Part shown: positions 7,283 through 16,333 of the stretch, one piece after another
How positions within the stretch are numbered: the first letter of the stretch is position 1
How the letters are laid out: the number at the start of each line of letters is the position of its first letter
Assembly (NCBI GenBank): GCA_020638155.1
Contig: JACKJB010000004.1
Span: 142,810-206,809, forward strand
DNA: 64,000 nt
Source: Rhodospirillales bacterium
GTDB lineage: Bacteria > Pseudomonadota > Alphaproteobacteria > Micavibrionales > Micavibrionaceae
Direction: 5' to 3'
Translations under genes and position numbers: made by a program
The notes under the pieces: model-generated
What the model saw: the letters and a program-made list of their open reading frames with translations, nothing else
Databases searched by the model: none
What the model was told of the DNA's origin: nothing

Positions 7283-8303
7283 GGCCGCCCGCATCCTGCT
7301 GGCTTTCGCGCTGCCGCTGCTGCTGCTGTTCGGCAGCGCGAATATGGCGCTGAAAAGCTATGTGCTGGTCCGTACGACGCAAACCGCCTTCACGCAGGAA
7401 ATCGGCTCCAAGGCAAAGCACATGATGCTGAATAAGCCTGAAAAGGGATATGATCTCGTGCTGGCAGGCAATTCGCGCACCGAATACGGGATCAGCAGCG
7501 CCGCCTTCGCCGCCGAAAATATTCATGCCTATAATTACGGCGTCGCCGGGGCGGAGCTTGGCAATTACGCCTATATGCTGGAGCAGGCCGCACAGGCGGC
7601 GCGGCAGGATATCGTGCTGAGCCTGCGCGTGGATGAGCTGTATGATGACAGTCTGTCCTTAAAACCCAGCCTGCATTTCACCGATGTAAAAATGCTCGCC
7701 GCGTCGTCCTTCCCGGCAGGGGTGAAACTGACCGCGCTGGGACAATGGCTGCTCGGCTTCAACGCCGTACGTATTTATGCCGACCAGGTCAATGCAAAAA
7801 TCAGGGCCGCTTACCGCAAATTCGATCCGCGCCCGGAAAGCGCTGCGCCGCAGGAGCGTACGCAAACACAGCCAGCCATCGATTGCCCCATCATCAAGCA
7901 GGATCTGCTGACCGAAGGGCTCATCTCTTATAAATGTGAAAACGGCGATTTCGTCATGACCGGGCAGGCGGCAGGCATAGAATTGCCCGGCCCGGATGAT
8001 GTGCGGATTTTATCGGTGCCGAACCCGGCCAAGCTGGATTATTTACGAAGCCTTGCGCAGCGCCTTAAGTCTCAAAGTAAAAAATTATGGATCGTATTGG
8101 AGCCTGCGCCGTTTTCCGTGCGCTTTGATCGTGAGGCCCTGCATGATTCGCTGGCAGTAAGCCTCATCGATTACAGCGCCCTGCCGGTTGAACCCGCGAT
8201 GTGGGGCGATGATACCCACCTGAACGCGCAGGGCCGCCTTTATTATTCAGCGATCCTCGCGAAGAAACTCAGGCCGCTTTTGCAAGATCCTGAAGAGCGC
8301 TGA
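7257..8303 (+). CDS. Membrane-anchored SGNH-like acyltransferase partner protein
   Basis: A protein of about 348 residues with one N-terminal membrane segment (ILLAFALPLLLLFGS). The motif LAGNSRTEYG (Ser about 73) fits SGNH block I, and GDDTHLN near the C-terminus supplies the Asp and His (about 318 and 321), giving the Ser-Asp-His set of AlgJ/AlgX/DltD-type proteins. The chosen GTG start (7257) has AGGA upstream and overlaps the MBOAT gene by 26 bp; the frame is open further upstream, but that part reads through the MBOAT gene. It probably transfers the acyl group to polysaccharide in the periplasm. Its 3' end overlaps the converging bcp gene by 35 bp. Confidence 0.75.
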   Translation: MNFSISSSEAARILLAFALPLLLLFGSANMALKSYVLVRTTQTAFTQEIGSKAKHMMLNKPEKGYDLVLAGNSRTEYGISSAAFAAENIHAYNYGVAGAELGNYAYMLEQAAQAARQDIVLSLRVDELYDDSLSLKPSLHFTDVKMLAASSFPAGVKLTALGQWLLGFNAVRIYADQVNAKIRAAYRKFDPRPESAAPQERTQTQPAIDCPIIKQDLLTEGLISYKCENGDFVMTGQAAGIELPGPDDVRILSVPNPAKLDYLRSLAQRLKSQSKKLWIVLEPAPFSVRFDREALHDSLAVSLIDYSALPVEPAMWGDDTHLNAQGRLYYSAILAKKLRPLLQDPEER

Positions 8304-8748
8304 GCACCTCATCGACATGGCCTTTGACTTTGACCTTGCGCCAGATCCGGGCGATCTTCCCCGTGCCGTCAATCAGGAAGCTCGCCCGCTCGATTCCCAT
8401 ATAAAGCCGGCCATAGAGTTTTTTCTCGCCCCAGACCCCGTAAGCTTCGCAGATTTCCCCGCTTTCATCGGCGATCAGCGGGAAATTAAGGCCGTGCTTG
8501 GCTTTGAACTTGTCATGTTTTGCCACGCTGTCTTTGGAAACACCGATCACGACCGCGCCCGCTTTTTCAAGCCGGGCCATATTATCGCGGAAATCACAGG
8601 CTTCTGTGGTGCAGCCCGGCGTATCATCCTTGGGATAGAAATACAGAACGACATTTTTGCCTTTTAATGCGGCCAGACTTATTTCACTGTTACCATCTGT
8701 AATCGCTTTAAAACCGGGTGCTTTATCGCCAATGCTTAATGCGCTCAT
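8269..8748 (-). CDS. bcp: Thioredoxin-dependent peroxiredoxin, BCP/PrxQ type
   Basis: A 159-residue peroxide-reducing enzyme. The motif YFYPKDDTPGCTTEACDFRD contains the peroxidatic Cys (C46) and the resolving Cys (C51), five residues apart as in the PrxQ class. Length and order are normal. It would reduce hydrogen peroxide and organic peroxides with thioredoxin as donor. The last 35 bp overlap the tail of the SGNH gene on the other strand. Confidence 0.95.
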   Translation of the reverse strand: MSALSIGDKAPGFKAITDGNSEISLAALKGKNVVLYFYPKDDTPGCTTEACDFRDNMARLEKAGAVVIGVSKDSVAKHDKFKAKHGLNFPLIADESGEICEAYGVWGEKKLYGRLYMGIERASFLIDGTGKIARIWRKVKVKGHVDEVLSALQDLAKAA

Positions 8749-8814
8749 ATTTCGGCCCTTTCTTTGTTACACTCTCAAAATGGAGAAGGCCGGGATAAAA
8801 GTCAAAGTTTTGAC

Positions 8815-11800
8815 ATGAAAAAAAGAATTTTAGGCATATGTTCGCGGACCACGCTGGTCGCGCTGGAAATTTTCGCAGTCCTCGCAGGGCTGCTGCTGCT
8901 GGTCGGCGGCGTGTTCATCTGGCGGCTGAGCAGCGGGCCGGTTGATGTCGGCTTCGCCAAAGATTATGTACAGCAAGCCCTGCACGACCCGGTGAACGGC
9001 TATGATGTGACCTTGCGCGATATTATGGTCAGCTGGCCGGATTTCCAGGGACCGCTGCTGCTCGAACTCGACGGCGTCAGCCTGCAGCAGCAGGGCCGCT
9101 CGCTCCTGACGATTGATAATGTCTATCTCGGCCTGTCGATGGGGCATTTATTCGTCGGCCAGATCAAGCCGGTCAATATCATCCTGACCGCCCCGTCGGT
9201 ACAGCTCGTCCGCACCGAAGAGAACGATGTGCGCTTAAGTCTTGAAGATGACCGCCCGTTGATGGGACCGCCTGCACCGAAACAGGAAAACGCCGCAGAG
9301 TCCGACCCGCTGATGGAGATTATTGATATCCTCTCCCGGCCGGAAGACCAGATTGATGACCGTTCCCCGCTGGGGCGCCTGCAAACGGTGGAAATCAAAA
9401 AAGCGCGCATGGTCATGGAAGATTACCGCCTTGGCGTGACATGGTTCTTATCGCCGCTCGACCTGGTATTTGTACGCGATGCCAAAGGGCTGGTTGTGAG
9501 CGCCAGTGCAGCGCTGCCCGGCGGGCGCGATCTGGCATCGCATCTGCAGCTTGATATGGTGTACTCCCGCGATCGCCGTGATTTTGTCGCCAATATCCAT
9601 GTTCAGGATTTTGATCCGCATATCCTCTCGCGCAAGATCGAAGAGCTGGATTTTCTGAATGACCAGTATGCGATTGTAAACGGCAATATCGAAGTGACGC
9701 TGAACGACAAGCTTGAACTGCAGAAAACAGCGCTCTCCCTGTCCTCAGTCAATGGCCGCTTAACGCTGGGTGATCTGTATGAGCAGCCGCTGGCGTTTGA
9801 TGAACTGTTTTTAGAAGCCAGCTACGACCGGGCGGAAAACAAGGCCGATGTGAAGCAGCTCGGCATCAAAGCGGGTGATGTGAGTATCAATCTGTCAGCC
9901 CCGGTCAGCCTGGGGCAGGATAAATTTTCCGTACCGGTTACGATCGAAATTCCGGAACTGGCGCAGGATAAAATCTCCCCGCTCTGGCCTGACTCCCTGC
10001 GTGATGACGGTGCGGAAATCTGGCTGACGCAAAAACTCTCCAAGGGCCGCTTTTACGATGCCAAAGCTAGCTTTACCGTAACGGCGCAGCAGCAGGAAGA
10101 CAGCTGGGAAGTCGATGTGAAGGATATTACCGCCGGGTTCTCGATCGAAAACATGGATATCGATTACCGCGCCCCGCTGGCCCCGATTGAAAGCGCGTCC
10201 GGCAAGGGCGTGTTCGAAAACGACACGCTGACATTGACCATCGATCAGGCAAAGCTGATGGATGCCGATATCGTCCGCGGCAAGGCCGAGATCACCAAAA
10301 TCATCGAAGGTGACGGTATGGCAAAGATCGATATCGGGCTGAACGGTCCGCTGAAGACCGTGCTGCGCTATATCGGGCCGGAGCCGATTGCGGTAACAGA
10401 AGAAAATCTCGGCCTGAAAATTGCCGATGTCAAAGGCCGGGCGGCGCTTGATATCAATGTCTCTTTCCCGACCGTGCGCGACCTGCTGGCGGAACAGGTC
10501 AAGGTCAAAGTGAACGGCACGCTCAACGATGTGCTGCTGCCCGATGTCGTCAAAACGCTCGATCTGACGGGCGGGCCTTTCGAACTGGACATCGCGGGCG
10601 GCGCCGCGGCGATCAAGGGTAAAGGCAAGCTTGATGGCAGGGATATCACTTTTAGCTGGAAAGAATATCTTGATACGGACGGCCATGATTACATCAGCCG
10701 CGTAACGGCCGATTTGTCCGCAGATGCGGGGCTTCGCGAGAAAATGGGGATCGGCCTGCAGGACTGGATCGACGGCACCTTCCCGGTCACCGTGACCTAT
10801 ACCGAATATAAAGGCGAGCGTTCCGAAGTCGATGTCAGCGCGAACCTGACCCCCGGCAGCCTGATGATCGGCCCGTTCAAATATACCAAGGCTCCGGGGA
10901 TTAAAAGCCATGCGAGCTGCAAAGTGCTGATGCATAACGGCTACGTGCAGAGCGTTGAAAAACTGCATGTGGAAACCCCGGAGCTGCGGATGCAGAATGC
11001 CCGCTTTGCATTCGACACGGAAAAAGGCGAAGCGATCCTGCGCCGCGGCAGCCTGCCGTCCTTTACGCTGGATGAAAACGATCTGAAGATCGAATTTGAA
11101 ATCGGCAAGAACGATTTGATGAAAATTGCCGTGAACGGAACATTCCTGGACGCCCAGCCTTTCCTTGATGATGAGGATAAAAAAGAAGTCTATGACGGCC
11201 CGCCGCTGGTCGTGTCCGGATCGGTTGACCGGATGCGTACCCACCCGGCGCGTATGATTGATAAGGCGAAATTCTATCTTGATATGAACAAGGTTGGTGA
11301 TGTCCAGCGGTTTGAAATGGATGCTGTTGCCGGCAAAGGCGATATCTACCTGCGGATCAAACCGAACGAGCGCGGCGTGATGAGCGTCCGCCTCGAAGCC
11401 GATGATGCCGGGGCGGCGATGCGCGCCTTTGATATGTATGAAAATGTCAAAGGCGGCAAACTGGTGCTCTACGGCGAAGCGAAGAGCCCGCAAAGCCCCA
11501 AGATCATGTTTGGGAATGCCGAGCTGAGCGATTTTTATGTCGTGAACGCGCCGGTCCTGGCCCGTCTGGTCAGCGCGATCAGCCTGGTCGGGATCCAGCA
11601 GCTTCTGGGTGGAGACGGGATTTATTTCTCCCGGCTCGAATCTGAATTTGAATGGCAGATTTCCCGCAAAGGCGACCGCTATATCTCCCGCGAAGGCCGG
11701 ACTTCCGGTTCATCGCTGGGGTTGACTTTTGCGGGGTCGATCGATAAAGGGCAGGACCGGATCAAAATGGAAGGCACCATCGTCCCGGTTTCTATGATTA

Positions 11801-11994
11801 ACGAGCTGATCGGCGCGATCCCGCTGATCGGGGATATCCTGACCGGCGGCGGCGGCGGTTTTATCGCGGCGACTTATAAAGTCGAAGGGCCGATCAAACA
11901 GCCGGAAGTTACCGTGAACCCGCTCTCCGTGCTCGCTCCGGGTATCCTGCGCCAGATCCTGTTTGAGGGTGACAGCGATGATGACGATGATTAA
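8815..11994 (+). CDS. Large AsmA-like / DUF3971 (YhdP-type) envelope protein
   Basis: About 1059 residues with one N-terminal membrane helix (IFAVLAGLLLLVGGVFIWRL), then a long periplasmic region with repeated beta-rich segments. The C-terminal part (ARLVSAISLVGIQQLLGG ... EGTIVPVSMINELIGAIPLIG ... VNPLSVLAPGILR) matches the AsmA-like C-terminal domain of alphaproteobacterial DUF3971 proteins. Members of this superfamily (YhdP, TamB, AsmA) bridge the periplasm and move phospholipids to the outer membrane. The ATG at 8815 is preferred over an upstream TTG at 8764 because MKKRILG directly precedes the helix. The acidic end (GDSDDDDD) is unusual. It stands alone, between a divergent bcp gene and a converging small gene. 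Confidence 0.85.
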   Translation: MKKRILGICSRTTLVALEIFAVLAGLLLLVGGVFIWRLSSGPVDVGFAKDYVQQALHDPVNGYDVTLRDIMVSWPDFQGPLLLELDGVSLQQQGRSLLTIDNVYLGLSMGHLFVGQIKPVNIILTAPSVQLVRTEENDVRLSLEDDRPLMGPPAPKQENAAESDPLMEIIDILSRPEDQIDDRSPLGRLQTVEIKKARMVMEDYRLGVTWFLSPLDLVFVRDAKGLVVSASAALPGGRDLASHLQLDMVYSRDRRDFVANIHVQDFDPHILSRKIEELDFLNDQYAIVNGNIEVTLNDKLELQKTALSLSSVNGRLTLGDLYEQPLAFDELFLEASYDRAENKADVKQLGIKAGDVSINLSAPVSLGQDKFSVPVTIEIPELAQDKISPLWPDSLRDDGAEIWLTQKLSKGRFYDAKASFTVTAQQQEDSWEVDVKDITAGFSIENMDIDYRAPLAPIESASGKGVFENDTLTLTIDQAKLMDADIVRGKAEITKIIEGDGMAKIDIGLNGPLKTVLRYIGPEPIAVTEENLGLKIADVKGRAALDINVSFPTVRDLLAEQVKVKVNGTLNDVLLPDVVKTLDLTGGPFELDIAGGAAAIKGKGKLDGRDITFSWKEYLDTDGHDYISRVTADLSADAGLREKMGIGLQDWIDGTFPVTVTYTEYKGERSEVDVSANLTPGSLMIGPFKYTKAPGIKSHASCKVLMHNGYVQSVEKLHVETPELRMQNARFAFDTEKGEAILRRGSLPSFTLDENDLKIEFEIGKNDLMKIAVNGTFLDAQPFLDDEDKKEVYDGPPLVVSGSVDRMRTHPARMIDKAKFYLDMNKVGDVQRFEMDAVAGKGDIYLRIKPNERGVMSVRLEADDAGAAMRAFDMYENVKGGKLVLYGEAKSPQSPKIMFGNAELSDFYVVNAPVLARLVSAISLVGIQQLLGGDGIYFSRLESEFEWQISRKGDRYISREGRTSGSSLGLTFAGSIDKGQDRIKMEGTIVPVSMINELIGAIPLIGDILTGGGGGFIAATYKVEGPIKQPEVTVNPLSVLAPGILRQILFEGDSDDDDD

Positions 11995-11996
11995 CC

Positions 11997-12260
11997 TTAG
12001 TGCATCGTCGCGCCGGGACCGCTGCGGAAGGCAAGGTCGGCCGTGTTTTCCGCTGAATCGCCGATAACGACTTTACCGCTGTTCATCACGGCAATATAGG
12101 TGCCGGGTTTGACGTGAAAGGTGATGACGTTATCCTGCTCGAACCGCCCGGCTTCCTTGACAATCTGCGCGGACATGAAATGCCCTTTCAGCCCTTTGTC
12201 TTCAAGCTTCTCCCTGAGCTCCTGCGAGTCTGCCATAACGGCATCTTTGTCCTGTGACAT
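11997..12260 (-). CDS. Small conserved-looking protein of unknown function
   Basis: An 87-residue soluble protein without signal peptide or Cys. The N-terminal half is charged and helical (DSQELREKLEDKGLKG); the second half looks like a small beta structure (NVITFHVKPGTYIAVMNSG). A clear GGGAGA ribosome binding site lies six bases before the ATG. It begins 14 bp after the tyrS stop on the same strand, so it is probably cotranscribed with tyrS. I do not recognise the family. Confidence 0.7.
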   Translation of the reverse strand: MSQDKDAVMADSQELREKLEDKGLKGHFMSAQIVKEAGRFEQDNVITFHVKPGTYIAVMNSGKVVIGDSAENTADLAFRSGPGATMH

Positions 12261-12274
12261 GAATGTCTCCCTTT

Positions 12275-13522
12275 TTATTTTGTGCGGATTAACACATGGC
12301 GTTTCTTGCCGGCGGAGAGCTTGATATAACCGTCCCCGGTCAGGTCGCCATCGGTCGAGGCATAGCCGACATCGTTCACGGCCTCATCGTTGCGTTTGAT
12401 CCCGCCGCCCTGGATCAGGCGGCGCGCTTCGCCTTTGGAGGCCGCAAGTCCGGTTTCAACCAGAAGGTCCAGCAGCGGAATCCCGGCGGCAAGCCGTGTG
12501 CCGTCAATTTCAATCGTCGGCAAATCATCCCCGATACTGCCCTGTTCGAACACTTTTTGCGCGGTGTCCTGCGCATCGATGGCGGCACTTTCACCGTGGC
12601 AAAGCTTTGTGGCTTCAAACGCCAGGATTTTCTTGGCCTCGTTAATCTCCGCCCCTTCCAGCGCTTCGAGCTTTTCGACCTCGTCGATCGGCAGGATCGT
12701 AAAGCGCCGCAACAGCGTACCGACCATCACATCATCGACATTGCGCCAGTACTGGTAATAATCATAAGGGCTGAGCATCGCCGCGTTCAGCCAGACCGCA
12801 CCGTTTTCGGTCTTGCCCATTTTCTTGCCGTCCGGCGTGGTCAGCAGCGGCGCGGTCAGGGCATAAAGCTGAACCTGATCGGCTTTGTGGCCAAGATCGA
12901 CCCCGTTAATGATATTGCCCCATTGGTCAGACCCGCCCATCTGAATCAATGTGCCGTAACGGCGGTTTAGCTCCAGGAAATCATAACCCTGCATAACCAT
13001 ATAATTGAATTCCAGCAGCGAGAGCGGACTTTCGCGCTCCAGCCGTGTCTTCACGGAATCAAAGGACAGCATCCGGTTGACGGTGAAAAAGCGCCCGTAA
13101 TCGCGCAGGAACTCAAGATATTTCAGCCCGTCCAGCCAGTCGTTATTATTGACCATCAGCGCATCCGCCGGGCCGTCGCCATAGGTCAGGAACTGCGCAA
13201 AGCAGGTCTTTTCAATATTTTTGATATTCTCTTCAATCGTGGCGTCATCCAGCAATTTGCGCTGTTCGTCCTTAAACGACGGATCGCCGATTTTCGAAGT
13301 CCCGCCGCCCATCAGCGTAATCGGTTTATGTCCGCACTGCTGGAACCAGTACAGCATCATAATGCCGGTCAAATTGCCGACATGCAGCGACTGCGCCGTC
13401 GCATCAAAGCCGATATAGGCGCTCTGCGGCCCTTCGCACAGCTTCGCATCCAGCCCCTCAAGGTCGGAACATTGATGGACGAAACCGCGCTCATGCATTA
13501 TCTTTAAAAAATCTGATTTCAT
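12275..13522 (-). CDS. tyrS: Tyrosyl-tRNA synthetase
   Basis: A 415-residue class I synthetase that charges tRNA-Tyr. The HIGH-like motif is HVGN (in SLHVGNLTGIMMLY) and the KMSKS loop is KMGKT. DQWGNIINGVDL is the tyrosine-binding region and a C-terminal S4-type RNA-binding domain is visible (LLVETGLAASKGEARRLIQ). The length is typical. It is divergent from anmK with only 16 bp between start codons, so the two promoters must overlap the coding starts or lie within them. Confidence 0.97.
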   Translation of the reverse strand: MKSDFLKIMHERGFVHQCSDLEGLDAKLCEGPQSAYIGFDATAQSLHVGNLTGIMMLYWFQQCGHKPITLMGGGTSKIGDPSFKDEQRKLLDDATIEENIKNIEKTCFAQFLTYGDGPADALMVNNNDWLDGLKYLEFLRDYGRFFTVNRMLSFDSVKTRLERESPLSLLEFNYMVMQGYDFLELNRRYGTLIQMGGSDQWGNIINGVDLGHKADQVQLYALTAPLLTTPDGKKMGKTENGAVWLNAAMLSPYDYYQYWRNVDDVMVGTLLRRFTILPIDEVEKLEALEGAEINEAKKILAFEATKLCHGESAAIDAQDTAQKVFEQGSIGDDLPTIEIDGTRLAAGIPLLDLLVETGLAASKGEARRLIQGGGIKRNDEAVNDVGYASTDGDLTGDGYIKLSAGKKRHVLIRTK

Positions 13523-13538
13523 AAGCTATTGTATAATC

Positions 13539-14639
13539 ATGGAACACAAAAAAGTCTATACCGCAATCGGCCTGATGTCCGGCACGTCGCTGGACGGGAT
13601 CGATGCCGCGATGATCCGTACCGACGGGCAGGGCTATGTCGAATATGTCGGGTCGGTCTGTATCCCTTACGATAAGGAGCTTCGTGAAAAGCTGCGCTCC
13701 TGCCTCGGGGCGAAAGACGATCCGGACGGGCGGATCGGGCGGATTGAAATTGAGATGACCCGCGCCCATGCCGCCGCCGTTGACTGGCTGCTGGCAAAGA
13801 CGGGGGTTCATCCGCAGGATGTGGATGTCATCGGCTTTCACGGCCAGACGCTCTATCATGATCCGGATAACGGGTTTACCTGGCAGATCGGGCGCGGCTC
13901 GATGCTGGCCCAGCTGACCGGGATTGATGTGGTTAACGATATGCGCAGCGCCGACGTCAAGGCGGGCGGGCAGGGCGCGCCGCTGCTGCCGCTTTATCAC
14001 GAAGCCCGGGCGGGGACGCTGGACCGGCCCGTGGCAATCCTGAATATTGGTGGCGTTTCAAATGTGACTTATCTGGGGCCGGACGGTGCCGTGATCGCTT
14101 TTGATACCGGGCCGGGTAATGCGCTGCTCGATGACTGGGTGCGCCGGCATCTGGGCAGGCCTTATGATGAAAACGGTATGCTGGCACGGCAGGGCAAGGC
14201 GCATCAGGAGATTATCGAGAAATATCTCGCCCAGCCCTATTTTACGGCGCAGCCGCCAAAATCTCTGGATCGCGACCAGTGGGATAAAACCCTGTACCAT
14301 CATTTAAGCGCCGCAGACGGGGCGGCGACCTTGGCAAGCTTTACCGTGCAGTCGATTGCAAAAGCGCTCGATCACCTGCCGGAAACGCCGCAAACCTGGT
14401 ACGTCACAGGGGGCGGGCGGCATAACCCTGTCCTGATGGAAGGGCTTGAAAAAGCGCTGGGCGTACCGGTGAAATCGGTGGATGAGCTGGGCTGGAGCGG
14501 GGATTCCATCGAAGCTGAAGGCTTCGCCTATCTGGCCGTGCGCTCGGTCTTAAAACTGCCGCTGACCCTGCCGACCACGACAGGGGTGGGGCAGCCGACG
14601 ACGGGCGGCGTTTACTATACCGCCAAGCCGTCATTTTAA
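13539..14639 (+). CDS. anmK: Anhydro-N-acetylmuramic acid kinase
   Basis: A 366-residue cytoplasmic kinase that opens the 1,6-anhydro ring of anhMurNAc and phosphorylates it during cell-wall recycling. IGLMSGTSLDGIDAA near the N-terminus is the family signature; FDTGPGNALLDDW and VTGGGRHNPVLME are the sugar-kinase/hsp70 fold phosphate and nucleotide elements. The length is normal. It is followed 54 bp later by the Sua5/TsaC gene on the same strand. The lytic transglycosylases at 16.3 and 54 kb would supply its substrate precursors. Confidence 0.97.
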   Translation: MEHKKVYTAIGLMSGTSLDGIDAAMIRTDGQGYVEYVGSVCIPYDKELREKLRSCLGAKDDPDGRIGRIEIEMTRAHAAAVDWLLAKTGVHPQDVDVIGFHGQTLYHDPDNGFTWQIGRGSMLAQLTGIDVVNDMRSADVKAGGQGAPLLPLYHEARAGTLDRPVAILNIGGVSNVTYLGPDGAVIAFDTGPGNALLDDWVRRHLGRPYDENGMLARQGKAHQEIIEKYLAQPYFTAQPPKSLDRDQWDKTLYHHLSAADGAATLASFTVQSIAKALDHLPETPQTWYVTGGGRHNPVLMEGLEKALGVPVKSVDELGWSGDSIEAEGFAYLAVRSVLKLPLTLPTTTGVGQPTTGGVYYTAKPSF

Positions 14640-14693
14640 AGTGCCGCACAATTATTTCTTGTCCCCGGTCCGCGCATCGGGTTAAGTGCCGTC

Positions 14694-15695
14694 ATGCAGA
14701 TCAAAACCGCCAATGCCGATACCATCAACGAAGCTGCCGCTTTGCTAAAGGCGGGCGGGCTTGTCGTCCTGCCGACCGAGACCGTCTACGGGCTGGGGGC
14801 AAATGCGCTGGACGGGCAGGCGGTCGCGCGGATTTTTGAGGCGAAGGGCCGCCCGCAATTCAACCCGCTGATCGTGCATGTTCCGGATATAGAGGCTGCC
14901 GCCGCGCTGGTGGAGCTAAATGAAGACGCCCGCCGGGTCGCGGGTAAATTCTGGCCCGGTCCGTTAACGCTGATCCTGCCGCGCCGGGAAGATTGCCCGG
15001 TATCCGAATTATGCAGCGCCGGCCTGCCGACACTGGCCGTAAGGGTGCCGGCGCATCCCGTGGCCCGTGCCGTGTTGCAGGCTGCGGAAGTGCCCATCGC
15101 CGCGCCAAGCGCCAACCGCTCCGGCCATATCAGCCCGACAACGCCCAAACACGCCGCGCAAAGCCTCGGCGAGGCGGTCGATATGATCCTGGCGGCAGGG
15201 GTCTGCGATGTCGGGCTTGAATCCACCGTGCTTGATTTAAGCGGCCCCCGGCCTGCCGTCCTGCGGCCGGGCGCTGTCAGCGCCGAGGAAATTGCCGCGC
15301 TGCTTGACTGCGATGTATCCTATGAAACCGAAGCCAAAGATAATGCGCCGAAATCACCGGGACAGCTTCTACGCCATTATGCGCCGGGCATCCCGGTACG
15401 GCTGAACGCGGTTGATTTACATCCCGGTGAAGCGCTGCTGGCGTTCGGCAGCGATAAATTCATGGGCATTAAGGGCGGCGGTGCCGCGAAAGACCTGCCG
15501 GATAGCGCGCGCTGTAATCTCAGTGAAACTGCGGACCTGCATGAAGCTGCGGCAAACCTGTTCCGGATGCTGCATGATCTTGACCATCCCGATCATAAAG
15601 CCATCGCTGTAATGCCGGTGCCGGAGCAGGGGCTGGGCCGTGCGATCAATGACCGCCTAAAGCGGGCTGCCGCCGGGGCCGGGGAGACGATATAA
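14694..15695 (+). CDS. tsaC: Threonylcarbamoyl-AMP synthase, long Sua5 type
   Basis: A 333-residue enzyme that makes threonylcarbamoyl-AMP from threonine, bicarbonate and ATP, the first step of t6A37 synthesis in ANN-reading tRNAs. The YrdC domain fills about residues 1-200 (VVLPTETVYGLGANA, KGRPQFNPLIVH, SANRSGHISPT). A C-terminal Sua5 domain follows (GQLLRHYAPGIPVRL), joined by the conserved linker. The extra domain separates it from the short TsaC of E. coli. It is followed by a hairpin at 15699-15723. Confidence 0.95.
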   Translation: MQIKTANADTINEAAALLKAGGLVVLPTETVYGLGANALDGQAVARIFEAKGRPQFNPLIVHVPDIEAAAALVELNEDARRVAGKFWPGPLTLILPRREDCPVSELCSAGLPTLAVRVPAHPVARAVLQAAEVPIAAPSANRSGHISPTTPKHAAQSLGEAVDMILAAGVCDVGLESTVLDLSGPRPAVLRPGAVSAEEIAALLDCDVSYETEAKDNAPKSPGQLLRHYAPGIPVRLNAVDLHPGEALLAFGSDKFMGIKGGGAAKDLPDSARCNLSETADLHEAAANLFRMLHDLDHPDHKAIAVMPVPEQGLGRAINDRLKRAAAGAGETI

Positions 15696-15698
15696 AAA

Positions 15699-15723
15699 GA
15701 CGCCGCTTGTTCAAGGCGGCGTC
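15699..15723 (+). terminator. Candidate terminator hairpin after tsaC/sua5
   Basis: GACGCCGC (15699-15706) and GCGGCGTC (15716-15723) form a perfect 8-bp stem, extended by TTG/CAA across a small bulge. A T-run comes only about 20 bases later, so the terminator is not canonical. Confidence 0.45.
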
Positions 15724-15778
15724 CGGAATATCCCTGTTCAGTTTTTTAAAGTTCTGGTCCTGTTCAACTGGCCTTTAA

Positions 15779-16102
15779 TTAGCAATGGTCATGCGTTGGT
15801 GGCGGCACGGCATTCTGTATTTGTGTGTTACTGACCGTGACAGCCATCATCCAGATCCCGATTCCGTCATCATGATTATGATGCTTCTTTTTATCGAATG
15901 CGGCGGACAGGCGTGTCGGGGCGCGGAAAAAATTCTGCGACAGGCCGCCATCGCAATCTTCGATCGCCATCGGGGCTTTGGGCATAAAATTAACGTTTTG
16001 GGAAACCAGGTTGTCCACATCGCTGGCATTGACAATAAGTTGTCCGCTCTGCGCTTTACGGGTCGCTGTTTTGGCTTTTGAGTCTTCGGTTTTGTTTTTC
16101 AT
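15779..16102 (-). CDS. Small protein of unknown function, His/Asp-rich near C-terminus
   Basis: A 107-residue protein with a strong AAAGGAG ribosome binding site seven bases before the ATG, which supports a real gene. The N-terminus is Lys-rich (MKNKTEDSKAKTATRK); the middle contains LIVNASDVDNLVSQNVNFMP; the end has KKKHHNHDDG, which could bind metal. There is no signal peptide. Upstream lies an AT-rich island with a 15-bp inverted repeat. No family is recognised. Confidence 0.6.
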   Translation of the reverse strand: MKNKTEDSKAKTATRKAQSGQLIVNASDVDNLVSQNVNFMPKAPMAIEDCDGGLSQNFFRAPTRLSAAFDKKKHHNHDDGIGIWMMAVTVSNTQIQNAVPPPTHDHC

Positions 16103-16333
16103 TTTCCATCTCCTTTCTCATGAGGTTATAAGAAAAAAGATGTCATGTTGATTTAATAATACATCTGCCTCATGTTTTTGTCAAATATTTTTGATATAAA
16201 AACCAAATATAAAACAAAAGTAAATTCGTAGTATTTTTTATTTATATTTACTTTGCCTAAATAAAAAATACTTATTTTTTACAGTAATTTTGTCTAATTT
16301 TTTGAAAAGGTTCGGAATTGACCTTATTGTCGC
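16103..16333. repeat. AT-rich island with a perfect 15-bp inverted repeat
   Basis: A gene-free, strongly AT-rich stretch between two minus-strand genes. AGTATTTTTTATTTA (16230-16244) and TAAATAAAAAATACT (16258-16272) are perfect inverted copies separated by 13 bases. Composition differs sharply from the flanking genes. It could serve as a terminator for the transglycosylase gene, a binding site for a nucleoid protein, or a cruciform. Confidence 0.65.

Noticed and set aside
9895..11493. Long 532-residue open frame on the minus strand inside the AsmA-like gene
   Set aside because: It is the mirror frame of a real gene with strong codon bias; its translation shows no domain and the plus-strand protein has clear family features.
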